In this document: positions 53,259-62,536 of the stretch, one piece after another
Numbering within the stretch: the first letter of the stretch is position 1
How the letters are laid out: the number at the start of each line of letters is the position of its first letter
Assembly: GCF_041468085.1 (NCBI RefSeq)
Contig: NZ_CP121017.1
Span: 62,001 to 126,000 of the forward strand
Direction of reading: 5' to 3'
Source of the DNA: Tistrella mobilis
Lineage (GTDB): Bacteria > Pseudomonadota > Alphaproteobacteria > Tistrellales > Tistrellaceae
DNA length: 64,000 nt
Made by a program: the position numbers and the translations under genes
Notes under the pieces: generated by a model
Databases searched by the model: none
Told to the model about the DNA's origin: nothing
Seen by the model: the letters and a program-made list of their open reading frames with translations, nothing else

Positions 53259-54590
53259 CTAGCCGGGTGTGTGGCAGGTCATGCCGGCGCTGCGGCCGCG
53301 CAGGGTGCACAGCCCGATCGATTGCCACCCGGCGGGGCTGCCGGCAAGTTCGATGACGGTGTCGCTCGCCACCACCGCAAGTCCCCGTTCCTTGGCGATG
53401 CTCTCGATCCGCGCCGCCACATTCACCGGATCGCCGAGCACGGTGTAGTCCAGCCGCTCGTCATCGCCGACGGGACCGCAATAGACCGTGCCGGCATGGA
53501 CGGCGACCGCCACGGCCGGATCGGGCAGAGCGGTGCCGATCCCGTCGGCGGCCAGGGCCTCGCGCGCCCAGGCACTGACGTCGGCCGCCACCTCTCCGGC
53601 GGCGGTGAGGGCCGCCGCTGCTCCCGCATCGGGCGCTTCGGGTCCGGTTGCTCCGAACAGGACCAGAATGCCGTCGCCGACGAAGCCTGCGACCAGGCCG
53701 CCATGGGCGGTGACCACCCGGCGCACGCGGGCGCGATAGTCGCCGATCCGCCGGCCCACGGTCTGCGGGTCGAGCTTTTCAGCCAGCATGGTGGAGCCGC
53801 GCAGGTCGACGAAGATCATCGCCAGCCGCCGCCGGCCGCCGAGGCCGGTGGGATCGTCGCCGCTGCGTCCCACATCGGCGGCGATCTCGGCCGGGAGGAA
53901 GCGGCCGAGCCGGCCAGCTCGTGCCGCCTCCTCTACTGCACGGGCCACGATCCTGCCGTTACGGCGGGCGGCAAAGGCAAGCACGCCCCCTGCGAGCGCC
54001 AGCATGACCAGACGGGCAAGATTGGGTGGCATGGCGTGCATGCCGTTGATTTCATTGACCAGGGCGGCAGGATCGGGATCGATGGTGCCGTCGGCCAGCA
54101 TCGGCAGGCCGAGGGCTGCGACCGTCATGGCGGTCGCGATCAGGATGGCGCCCGCCCGCAGGCGGAGCGCCGCAATCGCCAGGATCACCGGGGCGAGCCA
54201 GACGGCGGTCAACATCAGCGTGTAATTGCCGGGCAGCGCCGTCAGCACCAGCCCTGCCAGCACCGAGGCGCAGAGCAGGCCGGCATCGACGGCGGGGAAG
54301 ACCCAGGCCATCCAGCGCCGGTAGCGGCCGCGCCGTGCGAGCAGCACGGCTGCGGCGCCGGCCAGACCGAAGGCGATCAGGGTCGAGAGTGCCACGACGA
54401 GCCGGATGTTGACCGCGCCCGTGAAGATCATGGCGGGCTGGAGGATCAGCAGTGGCCCGACCAGGGAGCAGAGCAGCACGGCGGAGATGGCGACGCGCAG
54501 CCAGCCGCCCAGCCGTTCGGCTGCGCGTTCCGCCGCGTCGATCCCGTCTGAAGGTGGCAGGGCCAAATGTTCAGCCCTGCCGGATGGCAT
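53259..54590 (-). CDS. Membrane-bound class III adenylate/guanylate cyclase
   Basis: 443 residues. Five or six hydrophobic spans lie between residues 30 and 210, then a class III cyclase domain. Metal-binding Asp are D262 (IFVDLRGSTML) and D306 (FVGDGILVLFG). The transition-state Asn/Arg are in DYTVLGDPVNVAARIE (residues 381-396). The Thr in DYT is closer to adenylate- than to guanylate-specific enzymes, but specificity is not certain. Its ATG lies 20 bases inside the end of the HIT gene, so they are coexpressed. It makes cAMP (or cGMP) in response to a membrane or lipid cue. Confidence 0.88.
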   Translation of the reverse strand: MPSGRAEHLALPPSDGIDAAERAAERLGGWLRVAISAVLLCSLVGPLLILQPAMIFTGAVNIRLVVALSTLIAFGLAGAAAVLLARRGRYRRWMAWVFPAVDAGLLCASVLAGLVLTALPGNYTLMLTAVWLAPVILAIAALRLRAGAILIATAMTVAALGLPMLADGTIDPDPAALVNEINGMHAMPPNLARLVMLALAGGVLAFAARRNGRIVARAVEEAARAGRLGRFLPAEIAADVGRSGDDPTGLGGRRRLAMIFVDLRGSTMLAEKLDPQTVGRRIGDYRARVRRVVTAHGGLVAGFVGDGILVLFGATGPEAPDAGAAAALTAAGEVAADVSAWAREALAADGIGTALPDPAVAVAVHAGTVYCGPVGDDERLDYTVLGDPVNVAARIESIAKERGLAVVASDTVIELAGSPAGWQSIGLCTLRGRSAGMTCHTPG

Positions 54591-55017
54591 CGGCCAGACG
54601 CGCGGCGATGCCGGCCAGTTCCGCCGGTTCCGCTCGCGGCATCGGCCGGATGGTGATGTCGGGTTCGGCGATCTGGCGCTTTGAGAGCACGTCGGTCACC
54701 TCGACCATGGGGAAGACATGGGCGTGGGTATGAGCGACGTCGATGCCGGTGAAGGCAAAGGCCACCCGCGGCACCTCCCAGATCCGCTTCATCTCGCGGG
54801 CGAGGCGCTGGCCGACATCGACGATACGCGCCGCGGTGGCCGGTGGAAGATCCTCGAAATACGCATGATGCGCCCGCGGGATGATCAGGGTGTGGCCGGG
54901 CCGGATCGGCTGGATGTCCATGAACGCCATGATCTCGTCGTCCTGATGGACGAGATGGGCGGGCAGGCGGCCATCGGCGATGGCGCAGAACAGGCAGGCG
55001 GTCTGGGTATCGGTCAT
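54571..55017 (-). CDS. HIT-family nucleotide hydrolase
   Basis: 148 residues from ATG 55017. The histidine triad is AHTHAHVFPM; CLFCAIADGRLPA and MDIQPIRPGHTLIIPRAHHA are standard HIT (HinT-like) segments. These enzymes split nucleoside phosphoramidates or acyl-adenylates. It overlaps the cyclase gene downstream by 20 bases. The 112 bases upstream show no other gene. Confidence 0.9.
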   Translation of the reverse strand: MTDTQTACLFCAIADGRLPAHLVHQDDEIMAFMDIQPIRPGHTLIIPRAHHAYFEDLPPATAARIVDVGQRLAREMKRIWEVPRVAFAFTGIDVAHTHAHVFPMVEVTDVLSKRQIAEPDITIRPMPRAEPAELAGIAARLADAIRQG

Positions 55018-55129
55018 CAGGGGGGTCCGTTTGCGGCGTGGGCGATCGTCGCAGGGGGCGACGAGGCCCGCATTGATACGCAACGGACAGTATACTCCGA
55101 CGCGTCCGCTCAGCCGAAGCCTGTGCGTG

Positions 55130-55558
55130 TCACCAGATCCGGCTGGTCACGGTCGCCTGGGCGATGAGGTGCCCGTCGGCGTCCTGAATCTCGACCGAGG
55201 TCACGGTGCCGCTGCGGCTGCGTGACAGCACCCGGGTCCGGGTCTCCAGGTCGCAACCGTCGGCCGGGTGCAGATAGTTGACGACCAGGGTCTGGGTTGC
55301 GCCGCCGCGGGTCGTCGCCGGATCGACGCCCGAAGCGGAGGCGGCGGCGCCGGCGATATCGGCGAGGGTGGCGATGACGCCGCCATGGACGATCCTGTCC
55401 ACAGTGACGTTTGCCATGGCGAATGGCAGGCGCAGCCGCACGTCACCCGGAGCCAGATGCCCGAGTGTGATATCCAGATGCCGGGCAACGGGCGAGGCGA
55501 TCAGCAGAGAGCGAACCAGGGTCTCGATACGCGGGTCAATCTTAGTGGTTTCGGTCAT
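55130..55558 (-). CDS. Third PaaI-like hotdog thioesterase
   Basis: 142 residues from ATG 55558. VDRIVHGGVIATLADIAGAA carries the HGG segment and ATQTLVVNYLHPADGCDLET the following strand. It is expected to hydrolyse acyl- or aryl-CoA. It is divergent from the methyltransferase-like gene, with a 175-base intergenic region that has an AT-rich patch (55655-55682). Confidence 0.85.
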   Translation of the reverse strand: MTETTKIDPRIETLVRSLLIASPVARHLDITLGHLAPGDVRLRLPFAMANVTVDRIVHGGVIATLADIAGAAASASGVDPATTRGGATQTLVVNYLHPADGCDLETRTRVLSRSRSGTVTSVEIQDADGHLIAQATVTSRIW

Positions 55559-55733
55559 GGCGGACGCCCTTCGGAAGGTGTGGGCCTCCATCTGGCCAGC
55601 CCTGCCGCCACCGATCCATGACCCCACAGGTAACGGCACGCGACTCGCGGCGGCGATAATAGATCATAGGTTGTTTTTAATGGAAGCGGTGTCTACTCTC
55701 TGGATCGAGACCACTTGCCGCGACGGGGGATGG

Positions 55734-56600
55734 ATGACGGCGATCGAGATGACGGCCGCAGCTGGGGCAACCGAAACCAGGCGTCCGATAAGCGGTGCGG
55801 CCGTGGGGCTGGATGCGGCCCTGGGCTGGGCGGCCACCCGTGCCCTGGCCGAGGCCATACGGGGCGGGACGTTTGAGCGGCTGGCGGCTGGTCGGGCGGA
55901 TCCGACCGAACTGGCTGCCGCGGTCGGGCTGCCGGTCGATCGCCTGCTGGCTCAGCTTGCGGCGCTTGGTGCCCAGGGCCTGGTGCAGCTTGAAGAGGAT
56001 GGCCGCGTTCAGCTGGCGGACCATGCCGGCGATGTGGCCCGGGCTGCCGCCATGGTGCTGGGCGGCGATGTACCCGCGGCGCCGCCGCGGCTTAGCTGGC
56101 CGATTCTGGATCCGACACTTGGCGCCTGGGCAGCCGCGGCGCTGGCTCCGGCTGGGCGCTGGCTGGTGCTCGGCGGTGACGCCGGTTTCGTCCGGAGCTT
56201 CGGCGACGGGCTCGATCTCAGTCATCTGGCCGAAGACGCGGCAGAGTTCGGTGCCGCCCTGGCCGGTGAGGAGTGGCCCGCAGGGCTCGACGGGGTGCTG
56301 ATCCTGCGCGGGTTGGGACGCAGCGCCAAGACGGCGATCTCGGCGGTGATCGAGGCGGCTGAGGAGGCGCTCCGTCCCGGCGGCTGTTTCGCCTGCCTGG
56401 ATCTGGTGCTCGATGATGACTATGCCGGCCCCCGCCATGCCGGATTGTGGGCGTTCGCCCAAGCCGATCTGGGTGGAGAAGCGCCGCCGCTGACCCTGAA
56501 CTTCCTGGGGCTGCGGCTGGCCGAGCTGTGCTTCGCCCCGCCGATTGCGGCCGAGGCACCGGATGGCGTTCATCGTCTGATCTGGAGTCGCCGCGACTGA
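55734..56600 (+). CDS. Winged-helix plus degenerate methyltransferase-like protein
   Basis: 288 residues from ATG 55734 (GGGGGA just upstream); the frame is open from ATG 55680 without a ribosome site. The N-terminal part (ELAAAVGLPVDRLLAQLAAL, then GLVQLEEDGRVQLADHAGDV) resembles the dimerisation/winged-helix domain of small-molecule O-methyltransferases. The C-terminal Rossmann-like part has WLVLGGDAGFVRSFGDG where the SAM loop should be, and EEALRPGGCFACLDLVLDDD near the position of post-SAM motifs. The SAM loop GXGXG is only partly kept, so activity is doubtful. First gene of a run with a cytochrome c and a PhyH-like gene. Confidence 0.6.
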   Translation: MTAIEMTAAAGATETRRPISGAAVGLDAALGWAATRALAEAIRGGTFERLAAGRADPTELAAAVGLPVDRLLAQLAALGAQGLVQLEEDGRVQLADHAGDVARAAAMVLGGDVPAAPPRLSWPILDPTLGAWAAAALAPAGRWLVLGGDAGFVRSFGDGLDLSHLAEDAAEFGAALAGEEWPAGLDGVLILRGLGRSAKTAISAVIEAAEEALRPGGCFACLDLVLDDDYAGPRHAGLWAFAQADLGGEAPPLTLNFLGLRLAELCFAPPIAAEAPDGVHRLIWSRRD

Positions 56601-56658
56601 TCGACGCCCCGACCACCCCGGCCTTGCCGTCGCTGCACAGGTCGGCGATGCTTTGGTC

Positions 56659-57303
56659 ATGGCCCGCCACGACCACAAGCCCGCGCCCCCCGCTCCAGCC
56701 CGCCTCGCGCGCCATGCGCGGCGGCGGCCGGCGCTCGCCCTCGGCTTCGCCCTGGCGGCAGGGCTTGGCGCTGCGGCCGTCGTGGCGCTGGATGTCGATC
56801 GGCCGCTGCGGCGGCTGCTGGGTCTTGAACATCGTGCAGCCGGCCATGTGGTCCGCAGCTTCCCCGATGCTGCCGGGCCCGATGCGGAGGCACGGGCCGC
56901 CCTTTATGCGGCCCTCGCCGAAATGCCCTCGGAACTCGATGCCGATGATCCCCGGAAGGTACGCGAGGGGGCCGCGATCTATGCCGATGCCTGCGCCTCC
57001 TGCCATGGTGCCGACCTTTCCGGGGCCGCGGACTGGCGAACCCGCCTGCCGTCGGGCCGTCTGCCGGCCCCGCCCCATGATGCGGCAGGCCATACCTGGC
57101 ATCATCCCGACCAGCATCTCTTTGCGCTGACCGCCCTTGGCCCGGGCCCGTTTGCACCGCCGGGGTATGAGAGCGACATGCCTGCTTTCCGCGAGCGGTT
57201 GAGCGACGATCAGATCTGGGCGGTACTCTCTTTCATCAAGAGCCGCTGGCCCGCCGACATTCGTGCGGCCCATGACCGGATTTCGGCAGGCATGGCCCGA
57301 TGA
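56659..57303 (+). CDS. Membrane-anchored monohaem cytochrome c
   Basis: 214 residues from ATG 56659; TTG 56653 is an in-frame alternative. A basic N-terminus and one hydrophobic segment (PALALGFALAAGLGAAAVVA, about residues 24-43) serve as anchor. One haem motif CASCHG (C112, C115, H116), with M174 in ESDMPAF as likely sixth ligand, makes it a class I-type domain. It carries electrons in the periplasm and needs the Ccm system encoded at the left of this window. Its TGA overlaps the next ATG (ATGA). Confidence 0.87.
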   Translation: MARHDHKPAPPAPARLARHARRRPALALGFALAAGLGAAAVVALDVDRPLRRLLGLEHRAAGHVVRSFPDAAGPDAEARAALYAALAEMPSELDADDPRKVREGAAIYADACASCHGADLSGAADWRTRLPSGRLPAPPHDAAGHTWHHPDQHLFALTALGPGPFAPPGYESDMPAFRERLSDDQIWAVLSFIKSRWPADIRAAHDRISAGMAR

Positions 57304-58196
57304 CCACGTCCTGCGCCTTGACCCCATCTTTCATCGACCCTCGCCTTGCCGATCCGGCGGGCTGGCGGCGTCTGGTGCCCTGGCTTGATGTCGAGGGGCA
57401 TGCCACGGTACCACCGGTGCAGCTGAACGATGCCGATCTGGCCCATGTGGCCGACGGGCTGCACGACCATGGCTGGTTCGCGCTGCCGCCGGTGCTACCG
57501 GTCGGGCTGGTCGACGATCTGCGCCGTGGCCTGCTACGCCTGAAGGCAGCCGGATGGCCACCGGTCTTCATTCATGTCTTCGATCAGGCCTGGGCGCTTC
57601 AGGCCGCCCTGGCGCCGCTCGCCGCACATCTGCTGGGGGAGCGGTTCGCAGTGCTGCCGCATCTCTGGGCCTGGGTCGTGCCGCCGGTCGAGGGGGCCCG
57701 CGGCTGGCCCGGGCATCGGGATCTGATCGGACGAAGCGTGTTTCCGGGCGGTATTCACATGACCCTGAGCTTCTGGGTGCCACTGGCCGATGCCGGGCTC
57801 GACAATGGCTGCATGCGGGTCGTGCCGCTTGAGGTGGAGCGCAGCCTGCCGGCGCCGCTCGAGACCCTGATTGCCGAGGGGCGGTTGCCGCGCGAGCCTG
57901 AAGAGATCGGCCTGGCGCTGCCTGCCGCCGCCGGCGCGGTGCTCGGCTGGCGGCAGGACCTCTATCACTGGTCCGGGCGCGCCCGGGCGGGTGCCGTGGC
58001 GCCGCGGATCAGCATCGCGATCGAGATGCAGAACACGGCCTTCGACCCGGTGGCCGAGCCGCTGATCCGGCCGGGGACGCTTCCAGACATGCGCACGCGT
58101 GTGGAGCTGATCCTCCGCGCCATCGGAACCTATGCACGCATGGAGCGCATCCCGGATCGTCTGCCGATTGAAACTCTCGCGCAAGAATTTCAATAG
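57300..58196 (+). CDS. PhyH-like Fe(II)/2-oxoglutarate oxygenase
   Basis: 298 residues. It resembles phytanoyl-CoA dioxygenases: iron ligands H139-X-D141 in WPGHRD and H223 in DLYHWSG, and R236 in PRISIAIEMQ for 2-oxoglutarate. SFWVPLADAGLDNGCMRVVP is typical. It would hydroxylate an organic substrate in the cytoplasm. Coupling by ATGA to a periplasmic cytochrome c is unexpected, since 2OG oxygenases take no electrons from cytochromes. No recognised pathway partner is adjacent. Confidence 0.8.
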   Translation: MTTSCALTPSFIDPRLADPAGWRRLVPWLDVEGHATVPPVQLNDADLAHVADGLHDHGWFALPPVLPVGLVDDLRRGLLRLKAAGWPPVFIHVFDQAWALQAALAPLAAHLLGERFAVLPHLWAWVVPPVEGARGWPGHRDLIGRSVFPGGIHMTLSFWVPLADAGLDNGCMRVVPLEVERSLPAPLETLIAEGRLPREPEEIGLALPAAAGAVLGWRQDLYHWSGRARAGAVAPRISIAIEMQNTAFDPVAEPLIRPGTLPDMRTRVELILRAIGTYARMERIPDRLPIETLAQEFQ

Positions 58197-58324
58197 AAAA
58201 TCGCCGGAGATATGCATGGCGAATTAAACGCAAAAGTTAATTTGAACGCAGATTGATTGCTCTAAAATCGTGTGAACAAATCCATGAAATTCCGCGCAAC
58301 CTCGTTGCGCCAGCACCCTTGCCA

Positions 58325-58352
58325 TTGTGCTTTTGGTGCTGAGGGCTATATT
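58325..58352 (+). promoter_or_regulatory. Sigma-70 promoter of gltA
   Basis: TTGTGC (58325-58330), 16-base spacer, TATATT (58347-58352), leaving a leader of about 65 bases. A second, weaker candidate is TTGAAC (58242-58247)-N15-TAAAAT (58263-58268) in the AT-rich stretch after the PhyH-like gene. GCGCAAC-CTC-GTTGCGC (58294-58310) lies between them. Confidence 0.55.
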
Positions 58353-58379
58353 CAGGCCGACATTATACCCAGTCGACGC

Positions 58380-58401
58380 CTCCGCGCGGTGTCGCGCGGA
58401 G
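58380..58401 (+). promoter_or_regulatory. 9-bp hairpin in the gltA leader
   Basis: CTCCGCGCG (58380-58388), loop GTGT, CGCGCGGAG (58393-58401), ending 6 bases before the AAGGAG ribosome site (58408-58413). It could shield or expose the start region; no ligand or protein is implied by the sequence. Confidence 0.4.
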
Positions 58402-58422
58402 CGGCTCAAGGAGTCTTACCGC

Positions 58423-59736
<1,314 letters not shown>

Positions 59737-59762
59737 TCCAGGCCGCCATCATCCGCCATCTG

Positions 59763-59803
59763 CACCACCCCCCGGAGCGTTGCTTCGGGGGGTGGTGTCG
59801 TTT
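59763..59803 (+). terminator. Terminator after gltA
   Basis: CACCACCCCCCGGAGC (59763-59778) pairs over 16 bp (one G-U) with 59782-59797 around a three-base loop, then TCGTTTC. It lies 26 bases after the gltA stop. Confidence 0.85.
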
Positions 59804-59957
59804 CAGGAAGCCTTGTGTCCTGTGGTTATGCAGGTCGCGTTTTGCGCGTGTGTGGGGTCATGGAATGCGACCGTCGCGCGCCGATGCCTGCGATGCTAAT
59901 CTGTGATGGGGGAGGGCCGTCCATGGAGCCTCCACGAGGCAGGAGGTCGTCCGGCGA

Positions 59958-61583
59958 ATGGATCGACGGATCTGGGGGCTGACATTCGCGATGGCCGCAC
60001 TGGGGCTGGCGCTGATCCAGCTCGTTCGGGTCGAGGGTGAGCGGCGGGATGCGGTCGCAGAGGCCACACGACAGCTGAGCCGTGATGCCGCATCCGCAGA
60101 GATTGCGATCACCGGCCTGCTGCGTGACGCTTCCGCCAGGCTCGATCGCCTGGCCGGGGAACTTACCCCCCTGCTCCACACGGGTGGGGAGGGGCTTCAG
60201 GCCGGCGGGGAGGGGGCGCTCACCGCCCGGCTGCGCACGCGACTGCCGCACGATCTCGGCGGTGCGACCCTGCGTGTAACCGATGGTACCGGCAGGATTC
60301 TGGTTCAACTGGGGGAGGTTCTGCCGCTGGCTCCGTCGAGTCTGCTTGCGGTCACCGTTCACGATCGCACGCTGGCGCTTCCGCCCGATGCCGTGCCAAG
60401 GTTGATGCCGAACGGGTTGTTCATGGCAGCCGACCGGGACCGGGTGGTCCTCAGCCTGCCGATCGCCGGCGAGACGGGCGCTGGACAGGACGGACGCCCC
60501 GAGGGTGTGGTGGTGATGCTGTTGGGCCGGTCCGTCTTCCGGCAGATCACCGACAGTCTGGTCCCCAAGGGAAACACAGCCATCACCCTTGCCGATGCCG
60601 CCGGAGGGCAGATCGTTCTCACCGGAGGAACGCCCGTCACGACCGCTGCCGATCTGGTGGAACGTCCGGTCGACGGCTTCCCGTTGCGACTGATCGCGGC
60701 CCGCACCATCGCCCCGGGCGAGGCCAGTTGGGGATGGCTGGCGGTTAATCTCGGCGGCAGTCTGTTGACCGGCCTGCTGGCCGGAGCGGCGGCGGTTCTG
60801 CTGCTGGCACCGGCACGCCGGCAGAATGCGGCGGATATGCGCCCGGGAGAGGGCGATGCGACGGTGATGCGCGGGTTGGAACTTGCACGGGCGGCTGTCT
60901 GGCAGCATGACGCACGCACCCGTCATGTGAGTGTTCTGCCTGGCCTGCCGGCACTTGGTATCGGCGTCATCGGCACGGCGGATCTGTTCGAACGGGTTGC
61001 GCCTGCAGAGCGACAGGCGCTGCTTGCGGCACTCGCTGATCTGGGGGGCGGGCGCCGCAATACACTCGACATGGTGCTGACGATTCCGCCGCCGGGGACC
61101 GGGACGCCCCGCTATCTGCGGGTCGTGGGCGGGGCGCTGCCGGATGGCGGCCGCTCCACCGGCCTTATCCACGATGTCACTGAAGCCGAGGCGGCGCTCC
61201 GCCGGGCCGGCGACCGGCTGCGGTCGTTGACCGAGATCCAGTCGCTGTCGGGCATCGCGTCCTGGAGCTGGCCGATCGGTGCACCGCGGGTGTGGTGTGC
61301 CGACGAGCTGTTCTCCGCCTTCGGGCTGGACAGCCCGCCCGACGGAGCGATCGACGCGCCGCAGTTTCAGGCCATGGTCCTGGCGGAAGACCGGCCGCGG
61401 GTGCGCGAGGCTTTGCGCCAGGCCCGGCGCGGCACCGTTTCGGCGCTTGATTTCCGCCTGTTACGCATTGACGGCCGGATCGTGCGGATGCATGGGGCCG
61501 CGGCCCCCGGCTTCGATGACGACGGGCAGGTGGTGCGCATCAACGGCGCACTTGCAGTCGATCCGGGGGCCGACCCGGCCTGA
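59958..61583 (+). CDS. Membrane PAS sensor protein without an output domain
   Basis: 541 residues. TM1 (about 7-25), a periplasmic ligand-sensing region of about 230 residues (cache-like: LRVTDGTGRILVQLG, GQIVLTGG), TM2 (about 259-285), then two PAS-like domains (about 305-410 and 430-535; ARAAVWQHDARTRHVSVLPG and GIASWSWPIGAPRVWCADEL). The protein stops after the second PAS: no histidine kinase, GGDEF, EAL or methyl-accepting part follows, and the next gene is dapB-like. It could be an adaptor passing a signal to a partner in trans, or a shortened relic of a larger sensor. Confidence 0.75.
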   Translation: MDRRIWGLTFAMAALGLALIQLVRVEGERRDAVAEATRQLSRDAASAEIAITGLLRDASARLDRLAGELTPLLHTGGEGLQAGGEGALTARLRTRLPHDLGGATLRVTDGTGRILVQLGEVLPLAPSSLLAVTVHDRTLALPPDAVPRLMPNGLFMAADRDRVVLSLPIAGETGAGQDGRPEGVVVMLLGRSVFRQITDSLVPKGNTAITLADAAGGQIVLTGGTPVTTAADLVERPVDGFPLRLIAARTIAPGEASWGWLAVNLGGSLLTGLLAGAAAVLLLAPARRQNAADMRPGEGDATVMRGLELARAAVWQHDARTRHVSVLPGLPALGIGVIGTADLFERVAPAERQALLAALADLGGGRRNTLDMVLTIPPPGTGTPRYLRVVGGALPDGGRSTGLIHDVTEAEAALRRAGDRLRSLTEIQSLSGIASWSWPIGAPRVWCADELFSAFGLDSPPDGAIDAPQFQAMVLAEDRPRVREALRQARRGTVSALDFRLLRIDGRIVRMHGAAAPGFDDDGQVVRINGALAVDPGADPA

Positions 61584-61675
61584 CGCCACGCCCCTGGGCG
61601 CCGGCTTGCATCTGCGGCCCGGACGGGTCAGGCTCGGGTCCCATAGTCTCGCCAGCCGCTGATGGAGATGCCCCC

Positions 61676-62536
61676 ATGACCGTCACCAACCCGATCCGCG
61701 TCTGTGTCGCCGGCGTCACCGGCTGGACCGGTGGCGAGGTCGCCCGCGCGGTCGCCGCCGCCGCCGACCTCGACCTCGCCGGCGGGATTGCCCGATCCGC
61801 CGCCGGCCGCCGGCTGGACGAGCTGGTCCCGGGGGCCCTCCCCGAGGTCGTGATTGCCGCAGATGTGGAGGCGGCGCTTGCAGCAGGCGGGATCGACGTT
61901 CTGGTGGACTACACCCACCCTTCGGCCGTCGCCGCCCATACCGAGGCGGCGCTGGCACGGGGTGTCCATGTGGTGATCGGCACCTCTGGCCTGGATGCGG
62001 CGGCCTATGAGCGGATCGCCGCCTCGGCGAAGGCCGCCGGCCGCGGCGTGGTCGCCAGCGGCAATTTCGCCATCACGGCGGCGCTCGCCACCCGCTTCTC
62101 GCTGATCGCCGCCCGCTATATCCCGCATGTGGAGGTGGTGGAGATCGCAGGCCCCGCCAAGCCGGATGCGCCTTCGGGCACCGCGCGGGAACTGGCCGAG
62201 CGGCTGGGGCGCGTCGCGCGGCCTGAGATGCCCCGGGGCACCGTGCCGGTGGCCCCCGACAAGGTGCTGGGGGATCCGGCGCTGCGTGGTGGCACGATCG
62301 GCGGCGTGCAGGTCCATTCGCTGCGCCTGCCCAGCTATGCCGCGTCGATCGATGCCCATTTCGCCGTCGCCGGTGCGCGGCTGGTGATCTCCCACGATGC
62401 CGGGAAGGATGCCAAAGCCTATGTCGACGGCACCTTGCTCGCCATCCGCAAGGTGTCGGAGGTGACCGGTCTGGTGCGCGGGCTCGACGTCCTGCTCTTC
62501 GGTCCCGATGATGCGGCGGCGGGAGTGCAGGCATGA
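61676..62536 (+). CDS. DapB-like dihydrodipicolinate reductase homologue lacking catalytic His
   Basis: 286 residues from ATG 61676. It has the DapB architecture: N-terminal Rossmann VCVAGVTGWTGGEVARAV, VDYTHPSAVAAHTEAALARG, GNFAITAALAT and KPDAPSGTA. The catalytic pair of E. coli DapB (H159-H160 in the EAHHRHK segment) reads A158-G159 in EIAGPAK; the Lys (K162) is kept. So it keeps cofactor and substrate-binding parts but probably not classical tetrahydrodipicolinate reduction. It overlaps the next gene by ATGA and may supply or reduce a related intermediate for it. Confidence 0.75.
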   Translation: MTVTNPIRVCVAGVTGWTGGEVARAVAAAADLDLAGGIARSAAGRRLDELVPGALPEVVIAADVEAALAAGGIDVLVDYTHPSAVAAHTEAALARGVHVVIGTSGLDAAAYERIAASAKAAGRGVVASGNFAITAALATRFSLIAARYIPHVEVVEIAGPAKPDAPSGTARELAERLGRVARPEMPRGTVPVAPDKVLGDPALRGGTIGGVQVHSLRLPSYAASIDAHFAVAGARLVISHDAGKDAKAYVDGTLLAIRKVSEVTGLVRGLDVLLFGPDDAAAGVQA

